Assembly (NCBI RefSeq): GCF_012932915.1
Contig: NZ_VCQU01000008.1
Coordinates: 1-64,000 of the forward strand
Direction of reading: 5' to 3'
Origin: Antrihabitans stalactiti
GTDB lineage: Bacteria > Actinomycetota > Actinomycetes > Mycobacteriales > Mycobacteriaceae
DNA length: 64,000 nt
In this document: positions 10,039 through 18,658 of the stretch, piece by piece
Layout: the number at the start of each line of letters is the position of its first letter
Position numbering within the stretch: position 1 is the first letter of the stretch
Notes under the pieces: generated by a model
The model's database searches: none
Told to the model about the DNA's origin: nothing
Seen by the model: the letters and a program-made list of their open reading frames with translations, nothing else
Made by a program: the position numbers and the translations under genes

Positions 10039-10554
10039 CTAGGCGGGTGGTCCCCGAGTGCCGAGGCCCGAGCTGACCAGAAGTCGCAGGACGACGTCAG
10101 GGCGGTAAGCCGGGAGCGCGGGGAGCGGTGCTTCGTCGACCACCAGAGGTGCGAGGACGACGACCACCTGCCGCAATGTCGAGGCGGTGACTCGGTACAA
10201 CCGTTCGGCGGAGAAGATGAGCGCGCCGCAGACGAGCGCGGCGGCGCAGTGGGCGGCGAGCATGGAAGTGGAGGGGAGCAGGTCGTGTGAGTGCTCGGCC
10301 GCGATCGTGATTGCGATATGCCCGATCGCTTGTCCTGCGCAGAGTTGCAGCACGAGGACCGGCAAGCGGCCACTTGCAGCTGCTGAGCCTGCCCAGACTC
10401 CTACGGCAGCGCAGGTGACCAGTAGCAAGACGAGCGCGTTCTCGGACGGTGTTTCGCCGCCACCGAGTCCGTGCGCGGCGATGGTGATCGCGCCGGAACA
10501 CGCGCCAACGAAGCCGCCACGCAGGCGCGCGGCATCGACGTTGGGGGCGGTCAC
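10039..10554 (-). CDS. Hypothetical small membrane protein
   Basis: A 171-residue protein with about four predicted hydrophobic helices rich in Ala, Val and Leu, and scattered histidines (AAHGLGG, GHIAIT, AEHSHD, AAHCAAA). I do not recognise a family. It is read from GTG at 10554; a longer version starting at 10668 would run across the operators of the divergent FadR-type gene and adds an unlikely cysteine-containing leader. It lies just upstream of the PepSY protein on the same strand, so the two may work together in the membrane. Its codon choice is ordinary for the window. Confidence 0.6.
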   Translation of the reverse strand: MTAPNVDAARLRGGFVGACSGAITIAAHGLGGGETPSENALVLLLVTCAAVGVWAGSAAASGRLPVLVLQLCAGQAIGHIAITIAAEHSHDLLPSTSMLAAHCAAALVCGALIFSAERLYRVTASTLRQVVVVLAPLVVDEAPLPALPAYRPDVVLRLLVSSGLGTRGPPA

Positions 10555-10610
10555 GTCGAACAGATTAGTGGAGTTGGCTGCTCGCAACGGCTGGCAGGTG
10601 ATGGACATCC

Positions 10611-10653
10611 AACTGGTACAACCAGTTGACAAGATGACCAGTAAGCGGTCATC
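10611..10653. promoter_or_regulatory. Two FadR-type operators and -35 box upstream of the GntR/FadR gene
   Basis: The 17-base perfect inverted repeat AACTGGT-ACA-ACCAGTT (10611-10627) contains TGGTNNNACCA, the known core recognised by FadR-subfamily GntR regulators. A second inverted repeat, GATGACC-N7-GGTCATC, lies at 10633-10653. A consensus -35 hexamer TTGACA (10626-10631) overlaps the first site, and the second site fills the promoter spacer. Binding here would block the promoter of the regulator gene that starts at 10662, so autorepression is the simplest reading. Confidence 0.75.
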
Positions 10654-10661
10654 GTTGAGAA

Positions 10662-11360
10662 GTGCCATTGACGCCGATCTCGCGAACTGCGATTTCCGAT
10701 GCCGTGTTCGCGCAGCTCGTCGACGAGATCCTGTCCGGCAGGCTGGTGCCCGGCGACCCCCTGCCCGCCGAACGCGAGCTGGCCGAGTCGTTCGGGGTCA
10801 ACCGCCACGCGGTTCGGGAGGCGCTCAAACGGGTGCAACAGTCCGGGCTCGTCCGCATCGCACAGGGTGGAAACACGCGTGTTCTCGATTGGCGTGACAA
10901 CGCCGGACTCGACTTGCTGGTAGAGCTGACGCGGACTGGGGTGGTGCCACCGGTTCGGATTCTGCGAGACATCGTGGAGATGCGACGGTCCGTCGGGACC
11001 GACGCAGCCCGACTGTGCGCCGACCGTGCGAAGAACGAGCAACTAGACCTCGTTGCGACCGCAGTCGACCGCTATCCCGTCGGCGAGTGCCCATTCGAGG
11101 AACTGATCTTGATAGACCGCGCCTTCTGGACTGCCATCGTCGACGGGTCGGGAAATCTCGCCTACCGGCTCGGGCTCAACACCATCGTTGCGGCGATCGA
11201 GGAGATCGGCGCCATCCACCTGACGGGCTTTCCGGCAGAGCTCGCCGATCGCGACGCGCACGTTGCCTTGGCAGACCGCATCGTGCATCGCGATGCCGCC
11301 GGTGCGCGCGAACACGCTGAAGAACTACTGGGGCGCATCGTCGCCGCCCTGGGCGATTAA
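10662..11360 (+). CDS. FadR-subfamily GntR transcriptional regulator
   Basis: 232 residues. The N-terminal winged helix (residues about 10-75, with ILSGRLVPGDPLPAERELAESFGVNRHAVREAL) is a clear GntR DNA-binding domain. The C-terminal helical domain is of the FCD/FadR type, which senses small organic acids or acyl-CoAs. Start is GTG at 10662, directly downstream of the two palindromic operators. The next gene, an integral membrane hydroxylase/desaturase, begins 12 bases after the stop, so the regulator and its likely target form one transcription unit. The ligand is unknown; a lipid-derived one is inferred from the neighbour. Confidence 0.9.
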   Translation: MPLTPISRTAISDAVFAQLVDEILSGRLVPGDPLPAERELAESFGVNRHAVREALKRVQQSGLVRIAQGGNTRVLDWRDNAGLDLLVELTRTGVVPPVRILRDIVEMRRSVGTDAARLCADRAKNEQLDLVATAVDRYPVGECPFEELILIDRAFWTAIVDGSGNLAYRLGLNTIVAAIEEIGAIHLTGFPAELADRDAHVALADRIVHRDAAGAREHAEELLGRIVAALGD

Positions 11361-11372
11361 GAAGGACGATCA

Positions 11373-12230
11373 ATGTTCGACCTGATCCTGCACGCGATTC
11401 CGGTGTTCATCATCTGCCTTGCGCTGGAGGCGATTTCCTTCCGCTTCCTTCCCGACGACGACGAAAAGGGCTACGAGCTGCGTGATGCGGCGACGAGCGT
11501 GTCCATGGGGCTCGGCGAAGTGTTCATCAACATCGGGTGGAAGCTCGCAGTGCTGGCAATCTACGCGGCGGCCTATACGGTCGCGCCGTTCCAGTTACCC
11601 GCGGACAACCCCTTCGTCTGGGTCGCGTTGTTCTTCGCCGACGACTTCGTCTACTACTGGTACCACCGGCTGCACCACACTGTCCGAGTGCTGTGGGGCT
11701 CGCATGTGGTGCACCATTCCAGCCAGTTCTACAACCTGAGCACAGCGGTCCGGCAGACGTGGACGCCGATGACGGCGCTGCCGTTCTGGCTGCCGCTCGC
11801 GTTCCTCGGCTTTTCCCCGTGGATGATTCTGTTTCAGCAGTCGATAAGCCTCGTCTACCAGTTCTTCCTGCACACCGAACGCATCGACAAGCTCCCTCGG
11901 CCAATCGAATTCGTGCTCAACACACCGTCGCATCATCGGGTCCATCACGGCTCGAACTCCGAATACCTCGACAAGAATTACGGCGGCATTCTCATCGTCT
12001 GGGATCGCCTGTTCCGGTCGTTCGAACCCGAAGGTGCGCGAGTTCGTTACGGGCTCACCAAGAACATCAACACCCACAACCCGTTCGTCGTCGCGTTCGG
12101 CGAGTATCACGCAATCTGGCGGGACGTCCGCACGGCTGGCAACTGGCGAGCGCGTTTCGGCTATGTGTTCCGCGGTCCGGGCTGGTCGCCGAGTCCTTCG
12201 CCGGCGAGCTCGAGCGCGAGCTCTGTGTGA
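11373..12230 (+). CDS. Sterol desaturase / fatty acid hydroxylase family protein
   Basis: A 285-residue membrane di-iron enzyme of the fatty acid hydroxylase superfamily. The histidine clusters are complete: HRLHH (98-102), HVVHH (111-115) and HHRVHH (187-192), which bind the two irons. Four or more hydrophobic segments surround them (residues 5-22, 50-72, 80-96, 136-165). Members hydroxylate or desaturate sterols, carotenoids or acyl chains; the substrate here is not evident. It follows the FadR-type regulator by 12 bases and is presumably controlled by it. Its 3' end overlaps the convergent TetR gene by about 70 bases, in a low-complexity Ser/Pro tail. Confidence 0.88.
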   Translation: MFDLILHAIPVFIICLALEAISFRFLPDDDEKGYELRDAATSVSMGLGEVFINIGWKLAVLAIYAAAYTVAPFQLPADNPFVWVALFFADDFVYYWYHRLHHTVRVLWGSHVVHHSSQFYNLSTAVRQTWTPMTALPFWLPLAFLGFSPWMILFQQSISLVYQFFLHTERIDKLPRPIEFVLNTPSHHRVHHGSNSEYLDKNYGGILIVWDRLFRSFEPEGARVRYGLTKNINTHNPFVVAFGEYHAIWRDVRTAGNWRARFGYVFRGPGWSPSPSPASSSASSV

Positions 12231-12820
12231 CCGTTGTCGAGTAGGTAGCCGAGAAACAATGCGCGGTTGGCGGCGTACACCATCTCCGCGTCCACGGCCT
12301 CCGGCGCGGCGAGTTGGTGCAACGCGAAGCCGTGGGCAAGTGCGCTGAAGGCGGGCGCGACGGCGTCCGGGTCGGTTGCGCCTGCCGCGCGGACGGCCGC
12401 AGCGGCGATCTTGCGCAATGCCGCCAGCGTTGCGGCCACCGGCTCGCGGTATTCCGGCGTCCGGGCGGCGTGCAGGTAGCCCTCGAACATTGCGAGCGTC
12501 TCCGGCAGTCGGGGCGCGGACACGGCGACGAAGGCTTTCGCGATCTCGTCGGGAGTGTTGTGCGCGTCGGCGAGCTGCTCGGCGAGTCCGATCTGGGCGG
12601 TGGCTTCGCTGTCGATGAAGGTGCGCAGCGCCTCCTCGATGAGCTCGTCGATCGACGCGAAGAAGTAGCTGACCGTGGCAAGCGGTAGGCCTGCGCGCTC
12701 GGTGACGACCCGATGAGTGATACCTGCGACTCCGCGCTCAGCTGCGACCTCCACAGCGGCGCGCAGCAATGCGTCTCTGCGCGCGAGGGCATTTGGGCCA
12801 TGCCGCCTGGTCGATGACAT
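12161..12820 (-). CDS. TetR family transcriptional regulator
   Basis: 219 residues with an N-terminal TetR helix-turn-helix (residues about 10-57, GVAGITHRVVTERAGLPLATVSYFFASIDEL) and a helical ligand domain. I start it at the ATG at 12820 (MSSTRRHG); an upstream TTG would place the first residues inside the operator boxes. It is divergent from the amidase gene at 12914, and the 93-base gap holds two matching imperfect palindromes, so it probably represses itself and the amidase. Confidence 0.9.
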   Translation of the reverse strand: MSSTRRHGPNALARRDALLRAAVEVAAERGVAGITHRVVTERAGLPLATVSYFFASIDELIEEALRTFIDSEATAQIGLAEQLADAHNTPDEIAKAFVAVSAPRLPETLAMFEGYLHAARTPEYREPVAATLAALRKIAAAAVRAAGATDPDAVAPAFSALAHGFALHQLAAPEAVDAEMVYAANRALFLGYLLDNGHTELALELAGEGLGDQPGPRNT

Positions 12821-12836
12821 GCGAAGAAGCTTAACT

Positions 12837-12875
12837 CTGGAAGATCTTCTAGACAATGTCTGGAAGATTATCTAG
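12837..12875. promoter_or_regulatory. Paired TetR-type operator boxes
   Basis: Two 16-base boxes of the form CTGGAAGATNNTCTAG lie at 12837-12852 and 12860-12875, 23 bases apart start to start. The first is palindromic apart from one mismatched pair. They lie between the divergent TetR gene and the amidase gene, where a repressor would cover both promoters. Assignment to this TetR protein is inferred from position. Confidence 0.7.
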
Positions 12876-12913
12876 AGTTTTGGCAGACGGGTTCGGTAGA
12901 CGACAGGAGCGGT

Positions 12914-14344
12914 ATGGACGGCCATGTGGTGCACGCGTTCGGTGACGATGCTTTGGGCGATGCGGACGCGGTCACGCTCGCGAAGCAGGTCCGCTCGGGG
13001 CAGGTCAGCCCGGCCGAGCTGGCGTCGGCATCGGCTGCCCGCGCCCGCCAGGTCGACCCACAGCTCGACGCCGTCGCGTTGTCGCTGTACGACCAACCGC
13101 GCTTTGCAGGCCACGAAGCGGGCGCGCTGTACGGCGTGCCGACGTTCGTCAAGGACAACACCGACCTGCGCGGCCTGCCGACCAACCATGGCAGCGAGGC
13201 ATTCACGGCCCGCCCTGCCAAACGGGACGGTGCATTCGCCACCCAGTTCCTCAGCACCGGCGTCACCGTGTTGGGCAAATCGCGGATGCCGGAGTTCGGC
13301 TTCAACGCGTCCACCGAGTTCCAGACCGGTCCGCCGGCGCGCAACCCGTGGCACACAGATTTCTCCGTCGGCGCGTCCTCCGGCGGATCGGCGGCGTTGG
13401 TGGCCGCGGGCGTCGTGCCGCTTGCGCATGCCAACGACGGCGGAGGTTCGATCCGGATCCCTGCGGCGTGCGCTGGGCTGGTCGGGCTCAAGCCCACCCG
13501 CGGCAGGCATCGGGACGGCGATCAGGCAAGCCATTTGCCGCTCAACATCATCTCCGAGGGCGTCGTCACTCGTACCGTCCGCGACACTGCTGCATATGTG
13601 GCTGCCGCCGAGGACTACTGGCGCAACCCATCACTGCCTCCGATAGGCCAAGTCGACGGACCGTCCAACCGGCGGCTGCGGATCGGCCTCGTGCTGGACA
13701 CTGTCAACGACGCGCCAGTCGACCAGCCGACGCGCGAGGTTGTCGAACGCGTGGCCGCGCTGCTCGAGCAGGCCGGACATGTGATCGAGCCGTTCACGAT
13801 GCCGTTCACGCAGCAGTTCGCCGCGGACTTCACGCAGTATTGGGGGCTGATGGCCGACCTCGCAGTGAGCACCGGGAAGCTGGTGCTGGACCGCTCGTTC
13901 GACGCCGCAGGCAACGACGGGCTGACCCGCGGCCTACGTGCGTTGCACCGCCGCGGGCTTCGGCGCACACCCGGCGCGCTGTGGCGGTTGCGGCGGGTGG
14001 CGGACATGTACGCATCGATGTTCGGCCGCTACGAGCTGCTGCTGTCGCCGACATTGGCACACACCACACCCCGGATCGGGGAGCTCAGTCCCACGGTCGA
14101 CTTCGACGAGCTGATGCACCGGCTGGAAACCTATGTCTCCTTCACGCCGCTCAACAACGTCGCAGGGTCGCCCGCGATCGCAGTCCCGGCAGGGGTCACT
14201 ACCGACGGTCTGCCGCTCAGCGTGCACTTCTCTGCGGCCCACGGCGACGAGCGCACGCTGCTCGAGATCGCCTACACCGTCGAGGCTGCCCTGCCGTTCG
14301 CCTCGATCACCTCACCGAGCGCTTCACGCAGCAAGGCCTCGTAG
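12914..14344 (+). CDS. Amidase (amidase signature family)
   Basis: A 476-residue amidase-signature hydrolase. The Ser-cisSer-Lys catalytic set can be read: Lys80 in GVPTFVKDN, Ser156 in GASSGGSA and Ser179 in NDGGGSIRIPA. The protein is the standard length for a free-standing amidase that releases ammonia from an amide. The substrate is unknown. Divergent transcription from a TetR gene across paired operator boxes suggests induction by a substrate amide. The last 73 bases overlap the convergent WS/DGAT-like gene. Confidence 0.9.
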   Translation: MDGHVVHAFGDDALGDADAVTLAKQVRSGQVSPAELASASAARARQVDPQLDAVALSLYDQPRFAGHEAGALYGVPTFVKDNTDLRGLPTNHGSEAFTARPAKRDGAFATQFLSTGVTVLGKSRMPEFGFNASTEFQTGPPARNPWHTDFSVGASSGGSAALVAAGVVPLAHANDGGGSIRIPAACAGLVGLKPTRGRHRDGDQASHLPLNIISEGVVTRTVRDTAAYVAAAEDYWRNPSLPPIGQVDGPSNRRLRIGLVLDTVNDAPVDQPTREVVERVAALLEQAGHVIEPFTMPFTQQFAADFTQYWGLMADLAVSTGKLVLDRSFDAAGNDGLTRGLRALHRRGLRRTPGALWRLRRVADMYASMFGRYELLLSPTLAHTTPRIGELSPTVDFDELMHRLETYVSFTPLNNVAGSPAIAVPAGVTTDGLPLSVHFSAAHGDERTLLEIAYTVEAALPFASITSPSASRSKAS

Positions 14345-15633
14345 CGGTCGATGTCAGGCATCACGTCAGGGCTCGTGAGGATCGATATCGTGAGCGCGTC
14401 GCCGATGCCGTGGACGCCGTGCGTCAGCGACATCGACGGGGAGAGCGCGGGAAAGCCTGCTGTGAATGTGACCTGCCCACCGGCGAGCCGCAGATCGTCG
14501 GCGCCCCGGTTCACGCTGGAGACAACGGTGTTGCCGATGACGGACGGCGGTGTGTCGAACAGCGGCCAGTGCTCGACCTCGTAGCGAACCATGGGTGCCG
14601 GCAGCCCGCGATTGACCTCGGCTTGCGCCGACATCAGCGGGTGCTCGGTTCGGATGGACCGCTGCTCCAAGGCGTCGCGGATCTTGCGAGCGCGCACTCG
14701 GAGGTCGGGCTCGTCGGTATGCAGGTCAATGCCGACATTACGGAAGTTGTTACGGGCCTCAGATTCTCGACGTGAGGCCATTGTCACCTCGGCGCCCAGT
14801 CGCTGCTGTGTCAGCGCGAGATAGCGGGGGAGTGCGGACGCGATTGCCGTGAGCACCGCGACTGTGACTGTGCTATTCGGCGCCCGCAACTCGTCGGCCG
14901 AGACGACGATCATCCTGACCACGCGGCGATCTCCTGGCGGCACATCCAGCGAAGTAAGTTGTTGCCCAGGGTTTTCCGGTGGAATTTCCCCGGACGCGGT
15001 GAGACTTGCGAGTTTCTTGGCAGCTCGATACGCGGCGAACCCGCGGACGAATGTGCCTGCGACCAACACTGGGAGCCGGATGATGCCGCGTACGGTCAGC
15101 GCAATTCCGGGGACGTTCCGCTGGTCCGGGGTGCTCGGACTGGCTAGTTCGTTCGAGTCGAACAGCCGTCGAGCGATGTCGGTCGATCGCCTGCCATCGG
15201 CCAACGCATGTGAGAGCTGCAGAACCGCGATCAACGCCGTCGAGCCGTCGCAGCGCGGCGCCCCGGTGATTCCGCGGAAAATGTGTACCCGCCAAGGACT
15301 TACACGGACGTCCAGTTGCTCGGTCAGCAATTCGCCCAGTGCAGCAACCAATCCTGGCCACGTTGTGTCGGAAAGCACATGGTCGACGAATTGGTCGGCG
15401 CCGACCTTGCGAGCGACCCAATACGGGTAGTCGACACCGAGCGGGACGTCACGCAGCCGGACCTGCAAATCGGTGATCCGCTCGGCGCGTCGAATCAGTA
15501 ACTCCTGCAACGAGTCCGGCTCAGTAGCATCGGTGTCGAAACCGAACAGCAGGAACTGATCGGTCGGGATACGCTGGGACAGCCAGTACATCAGCGCATC
15601 ACGCGGTGTCAGTTGCTCCACTTCGCCAACCAT
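14272..15633 (-). CDS. WS/DGAT-like acyltransferase family protein (variant motif)
   Basis: 453 residues with the two-lobe fold pattern of wax ester synthase/acyl-CoA:diacylglycerol acyltransferases. The active-site motif is degenerate: SHALADG (141-147) keeps the catalytic His142 and Asp146-Gly147 but has Ser for the first His of HHxxxDG. The C-terminal portion has an SVIGNTVVSSVNRG segment and a LTHGVHGIGDALTISI stretch matching the second (DUF1298-like) lobe. The catalytic His being present argues for activity, but the acyl acceptor is unknown. Divergent from the small unknown gene at 15678. Confidence 0.75.
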   Translation of the reverse strand: MVGEVEQLTPRDALMYWLSQRIPTDQFLLFGFDTDATEPDSLQELLIRRAERITDLQVRLRDVPLGVDYPYWVARKVGADQFVDHVLSDTTWPGLVAALGELLTEQLDVRVSPWRVHIFRGITGAPRCDGSTALIAVLQLSHALADGRRSTDIARRLFDSNELASPSTPDQRNVPGIALTVRGIIRLPVLVAGTFVRGFAAYRAAKKLASLTASGEIPPENPGQQLTSLDVPPGDRRVVRMIVVSADELRAPNSTVTVAVLTAIASALPRYLALTQQRLGAEVTMASRRESEARNNFRNVGIDLHTDEPDLRVRARKIRDALEQRSIRTEHPLMSAQAEVNRGLPAPMVRYEVEHWPLFDTPPSVIGNTVVSSVNRGADDLRLAGGQVTFTAGFPALSPSMSLTHGVHGIGDALTISILTSPDVMPDIDRYEALLREALGEVIEANGRAASTV

Positions 15634-15677
15634 AGGGTCCGGGGGCCTCGGAGTTCGTCGCAGGCCTGATTTTAATT

Positions 15678-16052
15678 ATGGTGCAATCGTTTGTTCACCC
15701 GGATGCTCCTGTCATGGACATATTGGTGGACGGCGCATCCGTGCCTGCCAGAGTGAATAGGCGTCAACTGCGATCGGCGGAAGTGGCCCAGGCTGCCGCG
15801 TTCATCGCGATTCTCTCTGACGAGATTGCAATCGTCACCGCCGCAATCGAGGCAATCGAAGGATGTTCTGGCCGCGTCGGCTCGCGCGACGGGCTGGGCG
15901 CAAAGCGTCGGCTGCTGATCCAGTCCACCGACCTGTACGAGACGTATTACGAACTGAACCGGCAGGTCGAAGCGCTGCGCACCCGGTTCCCTGAGACGGT
16001 CATCGGTCACCGAGAGGAGCTCGAGCTGCGCAGGGGTGATCGCACCGCATAG
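15678..16052 (+). CDS. Hypothetical protein
   Basis: 124 residues with no family I recognise. Predicted largely helical, without membrane segments or a signal peptide; a central helix (VAQAAAFIAILSDEIAIV) is followed by a charged helical region (ETYYELNRQVEALRTRF). The ATG at 15678 follows an AT-rich stretch (TTTTAATT) that is rare in this window and fits a promoter. It stands alone between the divergent WS/DGAT-like gene and the convergent SRPBCC gene. An overlapping antisense frame exists but its protein is Arg/Cys-rich and implausible. Confidence 0.55.
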   Translation: MVQSFVHPDAPVMDILVDGASVPARVNRRQLRSAEVAQAAAFIAILSDEIAIVTAAIEAIEGCSGRVGSRDGLGAKRRLLIQSTDLYETYYELNRQVEALRTRFPETVIGHREELELRRGDRTA

Positions 16053-16073
16053 GGAGCGGCTACAGAATCGAGC

Positions 16074-16535
16074 TCAGCGCGACGGCGAGTCGGCGTACCG
16101 GTGCTCCAACTTCTTTCGCAGCGTCGTGTCGGAATGACGAACAGCAAGAATTACGAAGGGCTCGATGATCTTGCCCAGTGCGCGACCGGCTATGCCGCCG
16201 GGCAGTTCGTAGTGGACGTCGACCTCCAGCTCGAATTCTTCTTCGCCGAGTGCCTTGAGCTGCCATTTCGACCGAACCTCGAAGCCCGACACGTAGCCGA
16301 AGGTCAGCAAGCTCGGCGGTTCCCACGTCTCGACGTTGAACACCGCGCCCAACGTCTTAGGGCCGAGCTTCATCCCGCCTTCGTACACCGCGCCAGGTCC
16401 GAACGGGATGTCACCGACGACATCGAGCTTGGTGATACCGAAGAGCCAGTCCTCGGCGTTGCGAAAATCGGAGATGTAGTCCCATGCGAACGTGTGGGGG
16501 ACCGCTGCCGTGCCGGTGTGGTGGACGTGAACCAT
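16074..16535 (-). CDS. SRPBCC family protein (polyketide cyclase/START-like)
   Basis: 153 residues in the START/Bet v1 helix-grip fold pattern. It begins with a strand (MVHVHHTGTAAVPHTFAWDYISDFRNAEDW) typical of polyketide cyclase/dehydratase-like lipid-binding proteins. The start at 16535 is chosen because GGAGAGGAAG lies just upstream; an in-frame ATG at 16568 lacks a ribosome site. It is divergent from the alpha/beta hydrolase with only 51 bases between start codons, so they probably share a regulatory region. Ligand unknown, hydrophobic ligand inferred from the fold. Confidence 0.85.
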   Translation of the reverse strand: MVHVHHTGTAAVPHTFAWDYISDFRNAEDWLFGITKLDVVGDIPFGPGAVYEGGMKLGPKTLGAVFNVETWEPPSLLTFGYVSGFEVRSKWQLKALGEEEFELEVDVHYELPGGIAGRALGKIIEPFVILAVRHSDTTLRKKLEHRYADSPSR

Positions 16536-16586
16536 GACTTCCTCTCCAGATGCTTCGACAGCCATCATTGCGCATACAGTGCAAGC

Positions 16587-17846
16587 ATGAATTCTGGGAC
16601 AACGATGTCCGGGGACGCTGCCGAGCCGCTTGCAACCATTGCCGCCTCGGTTCCGAACGTTCCGGGTGATGATGCGACCGCGTCGGGACTACCTGCGCCG
16701 GGTGACCTGTCGTTGCGTGACCGCGTGGTCGTCGAGGTTTCCGCGGCAGCGGACGTCGTCGTTAGGACTGCGGCGTCGACGTTGCTCGCCGCGACGGTGA
16801 CACCGTTTTCGGTCGGCCGTACGGTCGCGCGGCGCGAGCGCGACAACCTCGGTTTCTACGCCGAACTCGGTGCACTCCACGATCCGGAGCGGTCGTTTCC
16901 ACGGCCCACGTCCATGCCGACGGTTCGCCGGAAGCGAGCGAATCACGTGGCACAGGCGGTCGCGAACGGACCGGTCGAGGCGCTTGCTTTCGACAGTCCC
17001 TTCGAGGCGGTGAACCCCGCACTCCGTTCGTTCTGGAAGACATTGGACCGCAACAATGTTGCTCACGCCCAGCACTGGCGGCACGCGGACGGTCCGCGAC
17101 CGACGCTGTGCGTCATCCACGGCTTCCTGGCATCGCCGTACCTGCTGAACGGACTGTTCCTACAGTTGCCGTGGTTCTACCAGGCCGGCTTCGACATCTT
17201 GTTGTACACCTTGCCTTTTCACGGTGCACGAGCATCGCGCCTCTCACCGTTCAGTGGCCATGGGTTCTTCTCGCACGGGTTGACCGGTGTCGCCGAGGCA
17301 ATGGCGCAGGCGGTCCACGACTTTCGGATATTCGTCGACTACCTCGAATCCACGGGTGTGGAACAGATCGGTGTGACCGGTATTTCGTTGGGCGGTTACA
17401 CGACCTCGCTCATCGGCTCGGTCGACGATCGCATGAAGGTCGTGATGCCGAACGTCCCGGTCGTCGACATCGGCGCCCTTGTCCAACAGTGGTTTCCGGC
17501 GTCGACAATGGTGGAGGCCGGGCTGAATTGGGGTGGTATCGACCGGGAGATCTCGGACGGGAGCTTGGCCTACAGTTCGGCACTGAACTACCAGCCGCTG
17601 GTGCCGAAGGAGCGGCGACTCATCATCACCGGTCTCGGCGATCGCCTCGCGCCGCCGGAGCAGTCGTTGAGGCTGTGGCGGCATTGGGATCGTCCCGCGA
17701 TGCACTGGTTCCCCGGTAATCACTTGTTGCATGTCAGTCAGCCGGACTACCTGCGTCGCATGACCCACTTCCTCCGCGACAACGACTTCATGCCGGACGA
17801 GTGGCGCTCCAACAACCGTGCGCGCGTCTCACCCCCCAAGGGGTAA
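16587..17846 (+). CDS. Alpha/beta hydrolase family protein
   Basis: 419 residues. A charged N-terminal region of about 165 residues precedes an alpha/beta hydrolase core. The core has an oxyanion strand (LCVIHGFLASPY), the nucleophile elbow GISLGGY (Ser267), and a late histidine in PGNHLLHVS. It resembles the Abhydrolase_18/DUF2048-like group; substrate unknown. The ATG at 16587 is the first after the divergent SRPBCC start; an alternative ATG is at 16605. The 3' end contains the start of a 19-base inverted repeat shared with the region before the convergent TauE/SafE gene. Confidence 0.85.
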   Translation: MNSGTTMSGDAAEPLATIAASVPNVPGDDATASGLPAPGDLSLRDRVVVEVSAAADVVVRTAASTLLAATVTPFSVGRTVARRERDNLGFYAELGALHDPERSFPRPTSMPTVRRKRANHVAQAVANGPVEALAFDSPFEAVNPALRSFWKTLDRNNVAHAQHWRHADGPRPTLCVIHGFLASPYLLNGLFLQLPWFYQAGFDILLYTLPFHGARASRLSPFSGHGFFSHGLTGVAEAMAQAVHDFRIFVDYLESTGVEQIGVTGISLGGYTTSLIGSVDDRMKVVMPNVPVVDIGALVQQWFPASTMVEAGLNWGGIDREISDGSLAYSSALNYQPLVPKERRLIITGLGDRLAPPEQSLRLWRHWDRPAMHWFPGNHLLHVSQPDYLRRMTHFLRDNDFMPDEWRSNNRARVSPPKG

Positions 17847-17920
17847 AAATCACGCACAGTTGTGCTCCGCCCAACCGTGCGCGAATTTCACCCCTGGGAG
17901 GGTGAGACGCGCGCACGGGG
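17814..17920. repeat. Inverted/direct repeat cluster between convergent genes
   Basis: A 19-base sequence, CCGTGCGCGCGTCTCACCC (17816-17834), recurs exactly in inverted orientation at 17900-17918. A third, direct copy with three changes (AACCGTGCGCG followed by AATTTCACCCC) lies at 17873-17894. The elements span the end of the alpha/beta hydrolase gene and the gap before the convergent TauE/SafE stop. They could fold as a long hairpin acting as a two-way transcription terminator, or be a dispersed repeat family. Confidence 0.65.
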
Positions 17921-18658
17921 TCAGCGGAGTAGCAACCAGCCGGCGAGGCCGAGGCCGAGGATGCCGACTGCGATTCGAAGGGCGTTCGGCGGAATGACTT
18001 TCACCACGGGTGGTCCGCACCAACCGCCGATCAGGGCGCCGAGGGCCAAAGCGAGTGCGGCGACCCAGTTCACCGGACCGAAAGCGGCGAAACCGACGGC
18101 GGCGATGAGGTTGGCGATGCCGAGCAGGAAGCTTTTCAGAATCGTGGCGCCCCACATGGTTTCGGCCGTCGTCAGCATGATGACCGATAGGAAGATCACG
18201 CCTGCACCGGCGCCGAAGTAACCGCCGTAGATGGCGATGACGAAGACGGCGACCGGCAGCGTTCTTGGGAAGTTTGCGTGACCCCTCAGCTGTCGGATCC
18301 GGGGGAGTAGCAGGAGCACAAGGGATGCCCCGGCGACAAGAAACGGTACGACGGCCTCGAATGTGCCTGCGGGAGCAAGCAGTAGGACCAGCGCACCCGT
18401 GAGGCCACCGAGGGCGGCGCAGATCGACCACAGCACCAGCCGCGGACCTCGACCTCGCAGTTCCTTGGTCGAATTGGCGGTCGAACCGACCCCGACCGCC
18501 ACCATCGCCACGGTGTTCGTCACGTTCGCTGTGATCGGCGACAATCCGGCTGCTAGCAGCGCGGGGTAGGAGACGATCGACGCCATACCAGTGATGAATC
18601 CGACTACGCCCGTGAAGAATCCAGCAACCACCAGCACAGCGAACGTTGCCACGCTCAC
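17921..18658 (-). CDS. TauE/SafE family sulfite/anion exporter
   Basis: 245 residues with about eight hydrophobic helices and two repeated halves, as in TauE/SafE (DUF81) permeases. The first half opens with GFFTGVVGFITGMASIVSYPALLAAGLSP and the second with IYGGYFGAGAGVIFL, the family's paired Gly-rich helices. Members export sulfite, sulfoacetate or other organic anions. The GTG start at 18658 overlaps the stop of the upstream mug gene (GTGA), so translation is coupled. A longer reading frame would run through mug and is rejected. Confidence 0.85.
   Translation of the reverse strand: MSVATFAVLVVAGFFTGVVGFITGMASIVSYPALLAAGLSPITANVTNTVAMVAVGVGSTANSTKELRGRGPRLVLWSICAALGGLTGALVLLLAPAGTFEAVVPFLVAGASLVLLLLPRIRQLRGHANFPRTLPVAVFVIAIYGGYFGAGAGVIFLSVIMLTTAETMWGATILKSFLLGIANLIAAVGFAAFGPVNWVAALALALGALIGGWCGPPVVKVIPPNALRIAVGILGLGLAGWLLLR

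Noticed and set aside
13348..14775. A 475-codon plus-strand frame between amidase and WS/DGAT-like genes
   Set aside because: It overlaps both convincing genes in a wrong frame and has a low-complexity Arg/Ala product.
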